From positions 14,136,823 through 14,200,822 of the forward strand of contig CM034242.1 of assembly GCA_019916065.1 (NCBI GenBank): a stretch of 64,000 nt of DNA, written 5' to 3'. A program made the position numbers and the translations under genes. Each line of letters opens with the position of its first letter. Positions within the stretch are counted from its first letter, which is position 1. This stretch comes from Vitellaria paradoxa (Eukaryota > Streptophyta > Magnoliopsida > Ericales > Sapotaceae). Below are positions 44,777 to 56,544 of the stretch, in pieces. The notes under the pieces were generated by a model, which saw only the letters and a list, made by a program, of their open reading frames with translations, was not told where the DNA came from and ran no database searches.

Positions 44777-46510
44777 TGTAATAATTCTAATTTTTAATTT
44801 TTCATTTTTAAATTTTGATTTGTAATTTTTTATTTTTAAACTTTAATTTATGAACTTTAATATATATAGATATATATATATATATATTAAAATAAAGTTA
44901 TATATATATATATATATGTATGTGTGGCCACCTGAGGCTTTACCTCAAGTGAGTAACCAGCCTATTGTACATAGGCTTGGTGAGCAAGCCATAGTCAAGC
45001 CACACTTTTTTTATCTATCTGGCAGCAAAGTAAGCTTTGTTTGTGGCTTTGCTTGGTGGCCATAATAGCATTGATTTGTGGCTTTAAAGGCTCCTTGGAG
45101 CTCGCCATGTGGCAGGGTAAATAAGTATAAAAGGGGGAGTTGAGAATCAGGAATAGAAAAGCCACGTGGTACCAAGTAAGTACATTAATTTCCTGCCGAA
45201 TGTAAATTAATTTTAAGATTTTACAATTTAAGGCATATTAAAAATATTAGTATAATTATTTTGATAAATAGGGTCAATAATTTTGAGAGTATGACGAATT
45301 ATTGGCCATCCTTAGGTGGTTCTTGTACTGCATTAGAATATTGAGGTAGGGATTTAAATGCATTATACTTATATATATATTGTGTAAAAATATTATGATA
45401 ACTTTTTTCTATATGTTTCTTTTGTGTAGAATTTAGTTACATCAAAGTCGGTCTGTGGTTTGTGTATATATCTATGAATATATATAAATAATATATAACA
45501 TCAAATATATTTAACATCATTTAGTTCTTTGCTGGAAACTTATGTTAGGAAAAGAAATAAAGGGCTTTCAAAAATTGCAACATGACCCCAAATTTTTAAA
45601 TAATTACAAATGATTCCTGGAGTTCTGATTAATTTCAAAATCACCTCTAAAGTTTAAATAATTGCAAGAATGACCCCCAAAGTTTGTAAAATTACAAATT
45701 TACCCCTAATATTGTAAATGTGAGGATAACAGATACTACGAAAATAGGAAGAGTATAGAGACTACACTTGGGTTGAAAGATACAAAACCTGCGCAAGAGT
45801 TGGTGTTCATACCCGTGGGTTAGTAGCCTACAACATGACGATTAAGGGTTTGGCTTATCGTGGCCCATGGTTGAAAATCATGAATACGACGTTCTTAGTA
45901 TCCACCCTATGATTTGTTGTGAAAATCATATAGTAGTAAAGGAACTTAATAAACACTGATAACTTGTCTATTGCTGATGGAATAATCAGAGTATTAATAT
46001 TTTTTGTGACATATTTGTTTGGTGAGTTATTGGCATATGATTATCTAATTGAATTAAATAAAGTAGAGCACATGTTTGATTTTATTGTATATTATATATA
46101 TTGGTATATGCACCATAGGCACAAGTGATTAGTGGTCACACGTCCCTGCAGATTGTAATGTAAGTGCAGCTCCCAAACCCTAAATGGACCACGATGCACG
46201 CTTCTTATTAATTATTCAAAAAATTTTATTTATCTTTTTACTTCAAATGTTGAAACTGTAATACTATTGTAATACTATTTTTAACTTTTTAGCTTGGTTT
46301 ATAAGACCTTAAGGCCAAATTTTATTTATTTTATATTGGGATTTAGTTGGAGCTACTTTACTATTATCTTGCGATAATTATTTGGCATAAATTGTGTGTA
46401 TCTACTCCAGGGTAGTTATGACTTTGGCCAGAGATAAATATGTAACTGTTGCATTAGAATTCGTAAAATCCTTCACTCATTCCCAAGGTTATGAAATTTG
46501 GGGCGTGACA
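44777..46510 (+). mobile_element. LTR copy 2 (1734 bp), 5' LTR of a gutted element
   Basis: Starts TGTAATAATTCTAA and ends GGGGCGTGACA. It is followed 3 bp later by a primer-binding site and a leader, so it stands as a 5' LTR. No matching 3' LTR in the same orientation lies downstream in the window. Confidence 0.85.
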
Positions 46511-46513
46511 GCT

Positions 46514-46526
46514 TGGTATCAGAGCC
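46514..46526 (+). other. Primer-binding site for initiator methionine tRNA
   Basis: TGGTATCAGAGCC, the complement of the 3' end of plant initiator tRNA-Met, 3 bp after the LTR end. This is the standard site of minus-strand priming in many plant Ty1/copia and Ty3/gypsy elements. Confidence 0.9.
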
Positions 46527-46674
46527 TAGGTTTCTAGAATACCTAGGGACAATAGGCGTTGCAAGTAACACCAGAGTCTAGTGCATGTTGAGAAAATTTA
46601 TTGCATAAAATCTATTTTAAAGATATATTCAATATATATCAGAGAAATCTAACTTTGAAACTTTTGTTAGGAAA

Positions 46675-47175
46675 ATGACAACATCGGGTACAACCAGGGT
46701 TTGGGAGCAGGGACAACTGAGCAAAATCAACATTAAGCGGAAACTAGAAATAGTTTGGCCAGATGATAACATTTTCACTCATGTCATGCCTGAAGCACCA
46801 TATACGACCTACCCAAAGGATGGGGTAGCATATTCTAGAGGGTCCAATTATTCTCTACGTAAGCTAGTCCCTACAGAACTGAAAGTACCATATGAACCCT
46901 TTATAGGGAACGAACCCTTTATAGGGAACAAACCCGTACATCCTGGAATACTAACGCCACCCCAGCGTACTATACTTCAGCCCATTATTATTATTCAACC
47001 AATCCTGAGCACTGCTGAGACTGGTTTGGGGGGCCGAGTAAATCCTGCAAACTTTAGCATTGATGAGATGACCCTTAGCCTTAGAAGGAGGCTCCTTATC
47101 TCCTATGGGTGCCAAAAGCTAGGACACTTAAGGCCCGATTGGATGGTGCTAAAATTTCAAGGGAATAAGTTTTAG
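46675..47175 (+). pseudogene. Gag-like remnant after the LTR leader
   Basis: An open frame of 166 residues begins MTTSGTTRVWEQGQLSK about 150 bp after the primer-binding site, where gag normally starts. Nothing in the N-terminal part is a domain I recognise. Residues ~150-160 (GCQKLGHLRPDW) fit a zinc knuckle that has lost its first and last Cys (C-x4-H-x4-W). An 18-bp duplication gives EPFIGNEPFIGNKP. The inverted partner copy (48077 downward, minus strand) has a stop in the same stretch. Capsid, protease, integrase and reverse transcriptase are missing. Probably the wreck of a retrotransposon gag; it could also be a non-coding leader that happens to be open. Confidence 0.5.
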
Positions 47176-47179
47176 AGGG

Positions 47180-47880
47180 GGTATAAGATAAGAAAATGAT
47201 ATTATTTTTAGAGGGTTGGCCCACATTGATGTGATGTTTATGGAGGGGGATAACTTTTGACTTGGTTTGGATGTTTTATAAATAAGAGGTGGTGAATGAT
47301 AGAAAAAGTAGTCAAATGACTCTTTTGCCCTTGTGGTGTCCCAAACTTGGTTACCTATTAAATTAAATATTAAATTGTAAAACCCACTCTATTTAATTAT
47401 TTTTGGACAATTTGAAGTTATATTATTTATTTCATTGAAAATTTAATTTTTTATAAATTTATTTAAAGAATTTTTTTGTAAATATGTACTTTTGAATGGT
47501 TGGATATTATCCCATTTTTTTAATTATATTTATTTTAACTTGTTGGCATATCTATTGTTTTTACTAGTATTATATTTATTTTGATCAAGTTAACAATACT
47601 ATTAACGAGGGTTAAAAACGTCAAAAACAAAGGGTTTAAAGGGGGATAACTTTTAGTTGGTGCATCGAGGAGTCGAGCAAACGTCAACGAGAGTATAGAG
47701 TCGAGGAGTCGATCTATAGAGAGTTTGAGTTTGGAACCAATGTTCGTTTATTCTAGTGAAAGTTTTATTTGGGGTTTCCCTGTGTGGGTTCCTCGCTTAT
47801 TCTATACTACCTTCTACATTCATGTATGTGTGATTAATTGTGGTTATTTGATTGGGATCCTTAACAGCATATTTTGAATT
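47180..47880. other. Spacer between inverted LTR arms
   Basis: Contains three direct repeats of the type GGGGGATAACTTTT(A/G)(A/G) (about 47166, 47246, 47643) and the double word TCGAGGAGTCGA at 47669 and 47702. No coding sequence is credible. It may be a small MITE insert, but clean inverted ends were not found. Confidence 0.4.
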
Positions 47881-47882
47881 TT

Positions 47883-48228
47883 CACAAACCCTCTAGAATA
47901 TGCGGCCCCATCCTTTGGGTAGGTCGCATAAGGTGCTTTAGGCCAAACTTAGCAACATGAGCGAAAATGTTGTCATCTGGCCAAACTATTTCTGGTTCCC
48001 GCTTAATGTTGATTTTGCTGGGTTGTCCTTGCTCCTAAACCCTAGTTGTACCCGATGTTGTCATTTTCCTAACAAAAATTTCAAAGTTAGATTTCTCTCA
48101 TATATACTGAATAGATCTTTAAAATAGATTTTATGCAACAAAATTTCTCAACATGCACTAGACTCTGGTGTTACTTGCAACGCCTATTATCCCTAGGTAT
48201 TCTAGAAATCTAGGCTCTGATACCAAGC
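47883..48228 (-). mobile_element. Leader and gag start of the inverted element
   Basis: Inverse of 46511-46860. The minus strand carries the primer-binding site (GGCTCTGATACCA on the plus strand at 48213-48225) and ATGACAACATCGGGTACAAC, then an in-frame stop (AGGGTTTAGGAG). It ends at TTCTAGAGGGTTTG, where similarity to the left arm stops. Confidence 0.8.
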
Positions 48229-50072
48229 TGTCACATCCCGAATTTCGTGACCCGGGGAGTGAGTAAAGGATGTTACGAATTTTAATGAAACGGTTACATA
48301 TTCATCTCTGGCCAAAGTCATAACTACCCTAGAGTAGGCATACACAATTTATGCCAACTAAACTATGGCTAGATAATAATAAAGTAGCTCCAATTAAAAT
48401 CCCAATATAAAATAAATAAAATTTGACCTTAAGGTCTTATAAACCAAGCTAAAAAGTTAAAAATAGTATTACAATTTCAACGTTTGGGTTCAAAAATTTT
48501 CTTGAATAATTAATAAGAAGCGTGATGATGTGGTCCATCTAGGGTTCGGGAGCTGCACTTACATTACAATCTGTAGGGACGTGAGCACCAACGACTTGTG
48601 CCCACAATGTATATATCAATATATATAATATGTAATAAAATCAAACATGTGCATTACTTTATTTAATTCAATTAGATAATCATATGCCAATAACTCACCA
48701 AACGAATATATCACAGAAAATATTAATACTCTGATTATCTTATCAGCAATAGACAAACTATCAGTGTTTATTAAATTCTTTTACTACTATAAGATTTTCA
48801 CGACAAATCATAGGGTAGATACTGACAATGTCGTATTTGTGTTTTTCAACCACTGGCCACGATAAGCCAAACCCTTAATTGTCATATTGTAAGCTACTAA
48901 CATACTGGCATGAACATCAACTCCTGTGCATGTTCTACATCTTTCAACCCAAGGGTAGTCTTTGTACCCTTTCTATTTTTTTAGTATTCGCTATACCCAC
49001 ATTTACAATATCATGGGTAAAATTGTAATTTCACAAATTTGGGGGGTCATTATGTAATTTTCTACAACTTTGGGGGTTACTTGCAATTATTTTAAACTTT
49101 GGGGTGATTTGTAATTAATCAAAACTCCAAGAGTTTTTTGTAATTATTTAAAAATTTGGGGTCATGTTGTAATTTTTGAAAGCCCTTTGTTTCTTTTCCT
49201 AACTTAACTTTCTAGCAAAGAACGAAATGATATTAAATATATTTGATATTATATATTATTTATACATATTCATATATATATATATATACACAGATCATTG
49301 ATTGACTTTGATGTAATTAAATTTTACACAAAAGAAACACATAGAAAAAATTATAATAATATTTTTAGACATTATATATATAAATATAATTCATTCAAAT
49401 CCCTACTTCAACATCCTAATGCAGTACAAGAACCAGACCAATAATGTCTCGTACTTTCAAAATTATTAACCTTATTTATCAAAATAATTATAATAATATT
49501 TTCAATATGCCTTAAATTGTAAAATCTTAAAATTAATTTACATTTGGCAGGAAATTAATGTGCTTACTTGGTACCACGTGGCTTTTCCTATTTTTGATTT
49601 TCCTTGATTTTTCGACCGAACTTCCTTTGCTTTTTCCCCCCTGATTCAAGCTTGCCAATGCACTGCATCCCTCACCTCCCCCTTTTATACTTATTTACCC
49701 TGCTACATGGCGAGCTCCAAGGAGCCTTTAAAGTCACAAATCAATGCTATTATGACCACCAAGCAAAGCTACAAACATAGCCTACCTTGGTTGGCAGATG
49801 GATAAGAAAAGTGCGGCTTGACTTTGACTTGCTCACCAAGCCTATGTACAATAGACTAGGTTACTCACATGCTCACCAAGCCTTTGTACAATAGACTAGA
49901 TTACTCACATGAGGCAAAGCCTTAGGTGGCTATGCGTGTATATATATATATATATATATATAACTTTATTTTAATATACATGTATGTATATATATTAAAA
50001 GTTTATCAATTAAAGTTTAAAAATAAAAAATTATAAATCAAAATTTAAAAATGAAAAGTTAAAAATTAGAAC
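48229..50072 (-). mobile_element. LTR copy 3 (about 1.84 kb), inverted
   Basis: The plus strand starts TGTCACATCCCGAATTTCG with GGGGAGTGAGTAAAGGATG and extends to TTAAAAATTAGAAC, the inverse of the LTR start TTCTAATTTTTAAC. Conserved landmarks are the inverted CACGTGGTACC, the GCTCACCAAGCC block and the minisatellite at 49020-49170. Confidence 0.85.
49828..49913 (-). repeat. 42-bp tandem duplication inside LTR copy 3
   Basis: GCTCACCAAGCCTATGTACA with ATAGACTAGGTTACTCACAT is present twice in a row with two base differences. The other LTRs have a single copy, so it arose after they diverged. Confidence 0.85.
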
Positions 50073-50089
50073 TATTTTAATTATATTAT

Positions 50090-50515
50090 TTATTAAAGGT
50101 AATTTAATAAAATATATTTGACATTAAATTAATTATTAAATTATTTTAATTCATTTAGTAATATTATTTAATAGATAATTAATAAAATTTATTCTATATT
50201 AATTTAACTAATTAAATTAAATTAATTATATTATATTATTTGTTAAAAATAATTTTAATTTAATTAAATACTTGAATAAAATAATTCATTCTAATATAAT
50301 GTAATAAAAATAAACAAAGTGCTAAATTTGACAAAATATTTACAACGAAAAAAAAAAGAGTGAATAACATTTTTTTTATATTTTTCTATTTAAGTTTTTA
50401 TTTTTGTTTAAAAATAAAAAAAAGTATAACAAATGCGTTTTTATTGCCAATTTTAAAAAATCTGCAAACATAAATAGAAAATAGTAAACACAAACGTTAT
50501 TGAACATAGCCGAAG
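50090..50515. mobile_element. AT-rich element, copy 1 (decayed MITE or MULE-like)
   Basis: Shares TTGAATAAAATAATTCATTCTA, then GCAAAGTG(C/T)TAAA and TTGACAAAATRTTT, then AAAAAAAAGAGT, then the T-rich end with TTGCCAATTTTAAAAA, with the copy at 54060-55170. The right end reads AACGTTATTGAACATAGCCG. Confidence 0.5.
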
Positions 50516-50519
50516 AAAA

Positions 50520-52455
50520 CCACATTTTTTATCCTCTCTCGCTCTTCTACTTTTATTCTCTCTAAACGGAATATATGGTGTTATTCAATAATAGAATTTG
50601 ATTAGAATTTATTATTTTGTTGAACTGTTTAAGTAAGTGGATAAATTTATTTTCATATATCATATTTATTATATTTTTTTATTTTCTATTAACATAGTCA
50701 AATTTAATATTTTTAAATTAAATCAATTCAATTATTAAATTTAAACATGCGTTTCAAATATAGAATCTTATTTATCAAATCAAATCAATTCTTTATTTTA
50801 AAATCAATTCAATTCTAAAAATATATTTCCAAACGGAGTGTTATGTCTCACTAAAAACCATAAATTTATGTAAACATATAATTTAGTTTGGATTATCGGA
50901 CTAGTTTTTTAATTTAACAAGTAAATAGATTATCTAATTAATCTAATAAAATACCTTAATTTTTTTGTAATTAATTTAATATCTCCTATAATACTTGAAT
51001 TTTTTAAATCTTATTATGTCATAAATCTATTACATTAATATATTAATTTTTTAATATGTAGCATTTTAATTTGTTTCAATAATTTTTAAAATATTTTTAT
51101 TAATATATATTATTTTAATTTTTAATATATTAATTTTTATCTTATTTTGTTCTATATATTTTATTCTTTTATAAGAACTAGTTGTTAGATTTGTTTTCAA
51201 TTGAGGGTGCCCAGGTTATCTGACGTGCATCTCAACTAATCTCTCGGATTCTGAAATTAATAACTAAGTAAACCCTTCAACGACTCTGAGGGACTCGAAC
51301 TAGTGACTATTGAAGAGCAAATTCAAGATATTACCAGTTAAGCTAATTCTCAGAATTTAATTCTTAGATCTTTAATTAGAAAATAATTAAACAAATTGAA
51401 TTTTAGGTTGTGAATCCAAAAATTAGTTTTAAAACAATAAATCAAACAGGCCCACTTTGAGTCTTGAATTTTAATATATCAAAATAAAGTTGTATACAAC
51501 ATAAATTATTAATTTATTATTTTTCTTCCAAAATAAAAATTGATCCATAGGATCACCAACTCACGTGCACTACACACCTTTACAAATGGGGTCCATTATT
51601 TTAATCAACGAAGAATTTTATTTATATTATAAATCTTTCATACATATTATTTAATATATAACACTTAATTATAATTATTTAAAAAAATTTATTTATTATA
51701 TGAAACTAATATCCTAAATTCTTTCATATATATTATTTAATGTATAATTATTTATGGTATTTTAATTTACATGGGATAAGACTCTCTTATATTTTAATTA
51801 ATCAAAAATATTTATTTATTTTATATATTAATTATTTGAAGATAATAATATTTTAATTTAAGATATATCACTTATGTTATTTCATAATAATAATAAAGAA
51901 TAATACCAGTAAAAGTTTACACTAATAAATGGTTTTGTATTTAAATATTTACTCTGTGCTACTCCTGAGTTTTCTTTTCGTTTTATTTATTGAAATTTAA
52001 ATGTAATCAAACAATCTTTAGTTTAGTAATAGAATTTGAAATTTGAATTCAATCAAATTTCTATTGATGTTTTTTAAATTATTTTTAGTTTTTCATTGGA
52101 CTCTTCAAATGTCCGAAATTTAATGCATCCTAATTTTTCTCCTCTTTCAAATTTCTTTTGAGAACTTTTATTATAGAAAAATTCTAATTCTTCTCCTCTT
52201 TTAGATTTTTTTGAGACCTTTTATTATAACAATTTTTATTTGCTTGATGTGTAGTTAAACTTTGTTTTAATATCTCCGTATGTAATTAATATATATATTT
52301 GGTTAAATTTATATAAATAATCGTATATATTCTTTTAAATATATTTTTACAATTTAACTATATTAATATATAATAGTATATTCATTTTAATAATGTAATA
52401 TGGTAAATTCATGTATTAGACGGATCAGATCACTAGACACTAGTTATATATATAG
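50520..52455. other. Intergenic, AT-rich, no gene
   Basis: Non-coding. A slightly complex patch at 51190-51350 (GGTGCCCAGGTTATCTGACG, CTCTGAGGGACTCGAAC) may be an old repeat fragment. No RNA gene is supported. Confidence 0.4.
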
Positions 52456-52613
52456 GGGTTGTCTGGCCTTCAATCAAATACTAAAACTTATCAAAAGTTA
52501 TAAAAAGTTTATACTTTCTTCCAATTAAATTTTTACCACATATTACATTTATATTAAATCTTTGTACTTTTACTGTACTTTTCGACTAATTTTTTTCCAA
52601 CCAAATACCCCCA
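52456..52613. mobile_element. MITE family D copy 1, 158 bp
   Basis: Runs GGTTGTCTGGCCTTCAATCA ... TCGACTAATTTTTTTCCAAC with CAAATACCCCC. It is the near-perfect inverse of 56381-56540. It contains CTTTGTACTTTTACTGTAC and ACCACATATTACATTTA. Confidence 0.8.
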
Positions 52614-52840
52614 TACTTTTAAAAGTAATATATATATAATTTAATGCTGAAATAGAATAATTTTATAACAATGGTGGGATATTATTATTACTATTGTTGT
52701 TTATTTATTTATTTATTTATTTTAACTGAGGCTGGTTGGATATTATTATGTTTCCCTTCCCAATTGCTTTCATTGGGCAATTGAAGTAATTATGCAATTG
52801 ACTTCGTTGCCAGAAAATCAGCGGGGGCAAACTATACATG

Positions 52841-52977
52841 GGGTGTATTTGGACCGGTAAAAATTAAAATAAAATGGGATAATTTTGTGAGTTCGTAATT
52901 CGTACAATAATATAAAAAGTAAATAATCTTTAGAAATATTTAAAAATTTTAAATTTTTTTAATAAATCAAACGTAAC
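52841..52977 (+). mobile_element. MITE family A copy
   Basis: GGGTGTATTTGGACCGG at the left; AAAATGGGATAATTTTGTGAGTTCGTAATTCGTAC (in part) inside; ATAAATCAAACGTAACC at the right. Confidence 0.5.
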
Positions 52978-52979
52978 CA

Positions 52980-53820
52980 TAATGTATAACATTATATATT
53001 ATTATTTACCAATATATTCGTATATATGTATCTTCTGATTAATTTATATTAGTTGTTATCAATCTTCTGTATTTCACTGTAAAAAAATAATGACATTTTA
53101 AAATTAATTTTTAAAACAAAATAAAAAATATTTATCAATATATTAGTTTTTAAAATTTAATATATTTTTCTTTTATTTTTTTTATCACAATACAGACAAA
53201 AGATGACAAATCGTTGATTTAAATACAAGCTAACTACTTTATTTTTGCCATATTCGGAAATTTAAAGGGTTAATTATATTGACATCTTTTTAATTATGCC
53301 AAAATTTTAATTTATCCTTTTTATTTTTTAACTCTAACACTTTGACCCTCTCACCTATTTAAAAAGAAGTTTCCTTGTAAAAACTGTTAAAAAAGTTGGA
53401 TAGAATTAGTTAATTAAATAGTCAACCATTTTTATAATAAAATTTTACTAAAACTAAATACTTTCAAATATAAGAAGAAAAAAAGAAACAAAAAGTTATA
53501 CACCAATGTATAAAACTAAAAAAAAAGCACCAATAAAAACATTAAAATAATACAAATTGTATAAATATAAAATAGAATACAAAGATATACCAAACACAAC
53601 CTTAATAAACGATTAGCATTATCCCATTACTAACAATTGAAAACTGGCAGGCACAAGTGCGCCACCGTATAACAACCATTTTGATAAAATATATTTTAGA
53701 ATTAATTACAAAATCACTCCTTGAACTATGTCACAGCATCATTTTGTCCTCCGCAAAATAAAAGCCGTAACACATTAATCCCATAAATAATTAATTTAAA
53801 ATATTTTTGTAAATTAAACT

Positions 53821-53851
<31 letters not shown>

Positions 53852-54055
53852 TCGTGGATAGTCTAGCGGAGTAGGTTTTATGGAAAATATTAAAACCAGG
53901 CCCGCCACGGCTGACCGGGCTTTTCTTTGGGTCGGATACAGCCAAGGTCTGTCAAATTCGCTGTTAACTTGGCCCTAACTTTTACAGCTTATTTTTTAAT
54001 AATTTTAAATTTTTTATAAAATAAATACAAATAAAACTCATAAAAAAATATTAAA
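52980..54055. other. Intergenic, no gene
   Basis: Contains a (TA)n tract at 53827-53850 and a GC patch at about 53898-53955 (AGGCCCGCCACGG, TGACCGGGC, GGGTCGG) that resembles the repeat near 7628. Confidence 0.4.
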
Positions 54056-54059
54056 ACAT

Positions 54060-55170
54060 ATAAGAATCATTTAATAACGTTGTCGTTTTTCTATTTATAT
54101 TTATGTATTTGTATTTTTTGTTTTTTATTTTCCGCTATGATTTTTTTTTTCAAAAATGAAAATTAAAACCGTGTTTGGGAATGTAATTTTTTTATAATTA
54201 CTATTTTTATTTTAATAAAATATTTAATTTTATTATTTTTTTTTAAAAATTTATTGAATTTAGTAAAACATATTTCATATTATCTTAAGATTAATTTAAT
54301 TTATTAAACATCATATAATTCAATAAATACAAAAATATACCAATTTATAATTTAATTATATTATTTATTAAAAATAAATGAATAAAATATAATTATTATG
54401 TCACGTAATTTAGTGAACATAAAATATATTAATTATAATTTAATTATAATATTTATTAAAATAATTTAATAATATATATTTCTAATAATTCAAATAATTT
54501 AATTTTGATATTTAATAAAATATAATTAATATTAATTAAATTATTTAATTTAAATTATTCTTAAAATAATTTATTAATTAAATTATTATTTATTAAAAAT
54601 CAAAATAAAATATTTTCATATTAATAAAATTAATTAGTTTTATTTTATTATTTATTAAAAATAATTTAATAAAATATATTTTAATTAATATAAAATATAT
54701 TTCATATTAAGTTTAATTAATTAATTATTAAATATAATTAATTAATTAATTTTATTATTTATTAAAATAATTTAATAAAATATTTTTCATATTAATTAAA
54801 TATGAAATTAATTTATTTAAATTAATTAAATTTGTTATTTATCAAGAATAAATTAATAAAATATATTATATATTAATTTAGAAAATTAAATTAATATTTA
54901 TTTATTAAAAATAATTCTAGTTTAATAAAATATTTGAATAAAATAATTCATTTTAGAATAATGCTATAAAAATGGGCAAAGTGTTAAAATTGACAAAATG
55001 TTTGTTGCAGAAAAAAAAAGAGTAAAAATATTTTTTTTGTTTAACTTTTTATGTTTAAATTTTTTTGTTTTTGAAAACAAAAAAATATAAAACAGATTTA
55101 ATAAATATGTTTCTGTTGCCAGTTTACAAAAATTTGAAAGTATAAAAAGAAAAACAGATAATTAATATTG
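54060..55170. mobile_element. AT-rich element, copy 2 (about 1.1 kb)
   Basis: Left end ATTTAATAACGTTGTCGTTT with TTCTATTTATATTTATG; right end ATAAAAAGAAAAACAGATAA. The ends are rough inverses (GTCGTTTTTCTATTTATA against TATAAAAAGAAAAACAG), which suggests a long-terminal-inverted-repeat element. The middle is an array of TATTTATTAAAAATAATTTA with ATAAAATATATTTCATATTAA words. No transposase. Confidence 0.5.
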
Positions 55171-55174
55171 AATT

Positions 55175-55615
55175 TGAATTACAAATATAGAATTCTCAAT
55201 TAAAAAATTGTATGAAAATAAAAATAGATATTAAATTATTAAAAAATTTTACATATTGCTACATAAATTAACCTTTTCACTTATATTTTAATATAATTTA
55301 ATTTCGAATTCATCGATTTAAGATATCTAATTATTCAAACAAAACTTAATATTATTATTCTTTTGTCAATAATAAGTAATAAGATGATGCAAGAATTATT
55401 TTTAGCGATTAAAAATATAATGTTGTTAAACTTAAGGTGTGTTTAGCGTACTAAATTTTGGTGAAAATCTCTAAAACCTCTATACATTTTTACATATTCC
55501 CGCATTCTCAAAATTCAAAAATAAATTCAATACCTTTCAAAAAAAAGTCGATAACTAGAATTCAATTAATCAAATAGTAAAATTTTTTTCACCATTTTCA
55601 CTATAAACTCTCAAA
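55175..55615. other. Intergenic, AT-rich, nothing recognised
   Basis: Non-coding DNA between two repeat elements. Confidence 0.4.
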
Positions 55616-55619
55616 CTAC

Positions 55620-55935
55620 CGAATGATACACACTTTGACTGTTTTTTATGGAGTCATAGAAACCGTTTCAACGGATTGTAAAAATCGTTCTGACGGAATC
55701 GCACGGCCAACTTTCGTCCAAATGATTTTTACAATCCGTTTGGACGGATTGTAGTGCCAAAAAGTCATGACTACCCAAAATTTTGAATCCGTCCAAATAG
55801 AAATCCAATCAGTCAGAACGGGAATTTTACTATTTATCTCCAAAAAACGCAATTTGAAACGTGTGCACCAAACGCAAAAAAAAAAAAATTTCCAAACTAT
55901 ATTTTATCTCACTTTTTATCACTCAAAACTCACCC
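55620..55935. mobile_element. MITE-like repeat with (T)CCGTT(T)NGACGGATT words
   Basis: Contains ACAATCCGTTTGGACGGATT, a 16-bp imperfect palindrome at about 55732-55751, with further GTTTCAACGGATTGT and GAATCCGTCCAAA words around it. The right end ATTTTATCTCACTTTTTATCACTCAAAACTCACCC equals the family A end at 2040-2075 in type. Confidence 0.5.
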
Positions 55936-55939
55936 TTAA

Positions 55940-56378
55940 TTATGATATACCCGAATCCAAAGAGATAAAAAATATATATTATTTAAAAGTACATTCACAT
56001 CACGTTTATATGTGATTTATCTATTTTTTATATAGTTCGGTAGCTACGTCGAGTTAGGAATCCACCTGACTCATCTACATCACTAATTATAAGATAGAAA
56101 AAATTTTATTATTGGTAGAGTTAGATTGGACTAAAAAATTTTCATAATTAAATTTAATTTCAAGCTTGTCTTTGTAAGTTTATTTATTTCTGGAACTAGA
56201 GACCCACGCACACGGGATGCGTGTGAGAGTTTTTTTGTCTTAACAATCAATAGAAATATTTTCATTTTTGTTAAATTATGGATGCTTTCTTAATTTTTTT
56301 TTTTAAATTTTTAATCAACCCATCAGAACTATCACGATTTATATAGGCTATGTGTGTTATCATTACTTTATTTCTATA
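55940..56378. other. Intergenic, nothing recognised
   Basis: AT-rich with no ORF of interest. Confidence 0.4.
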
Positions 56379-56380
56379 GG

Positions 56381-56540
56381 GGTGTTTGGTTGGAAAAAAA
56401 ATTGGCTAAAAAGTACAGTAAAAGTACAAAGATTTAATGTAAAAGTGATATGTGGTAAAATTTAATTGGAAGAAAGTACAAATTTTTTGTAACTTTTGGT
56501 AAGTTTTGGTATTTGATTGAAGGCCAAACAACCAATTTAG
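56381..56540. mobile_element. MITE family D copy 2
   Basis: GGTGTTTGGTTGGAAAAAAA ... GTATTTGATTGAAGGCCAAA with CAACC. Inverse of 52456-52613 over its whole length. Confidence 0.8.
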
Positions 56541-56544
56541 TTAG

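Noticed and set aside
46675..47175. A host gene of 166 residues
   Set aside because: Its position directly after an LTR and initiator-Met primer-binding site, and its decayed inverted twin, tie it to the retroelement.
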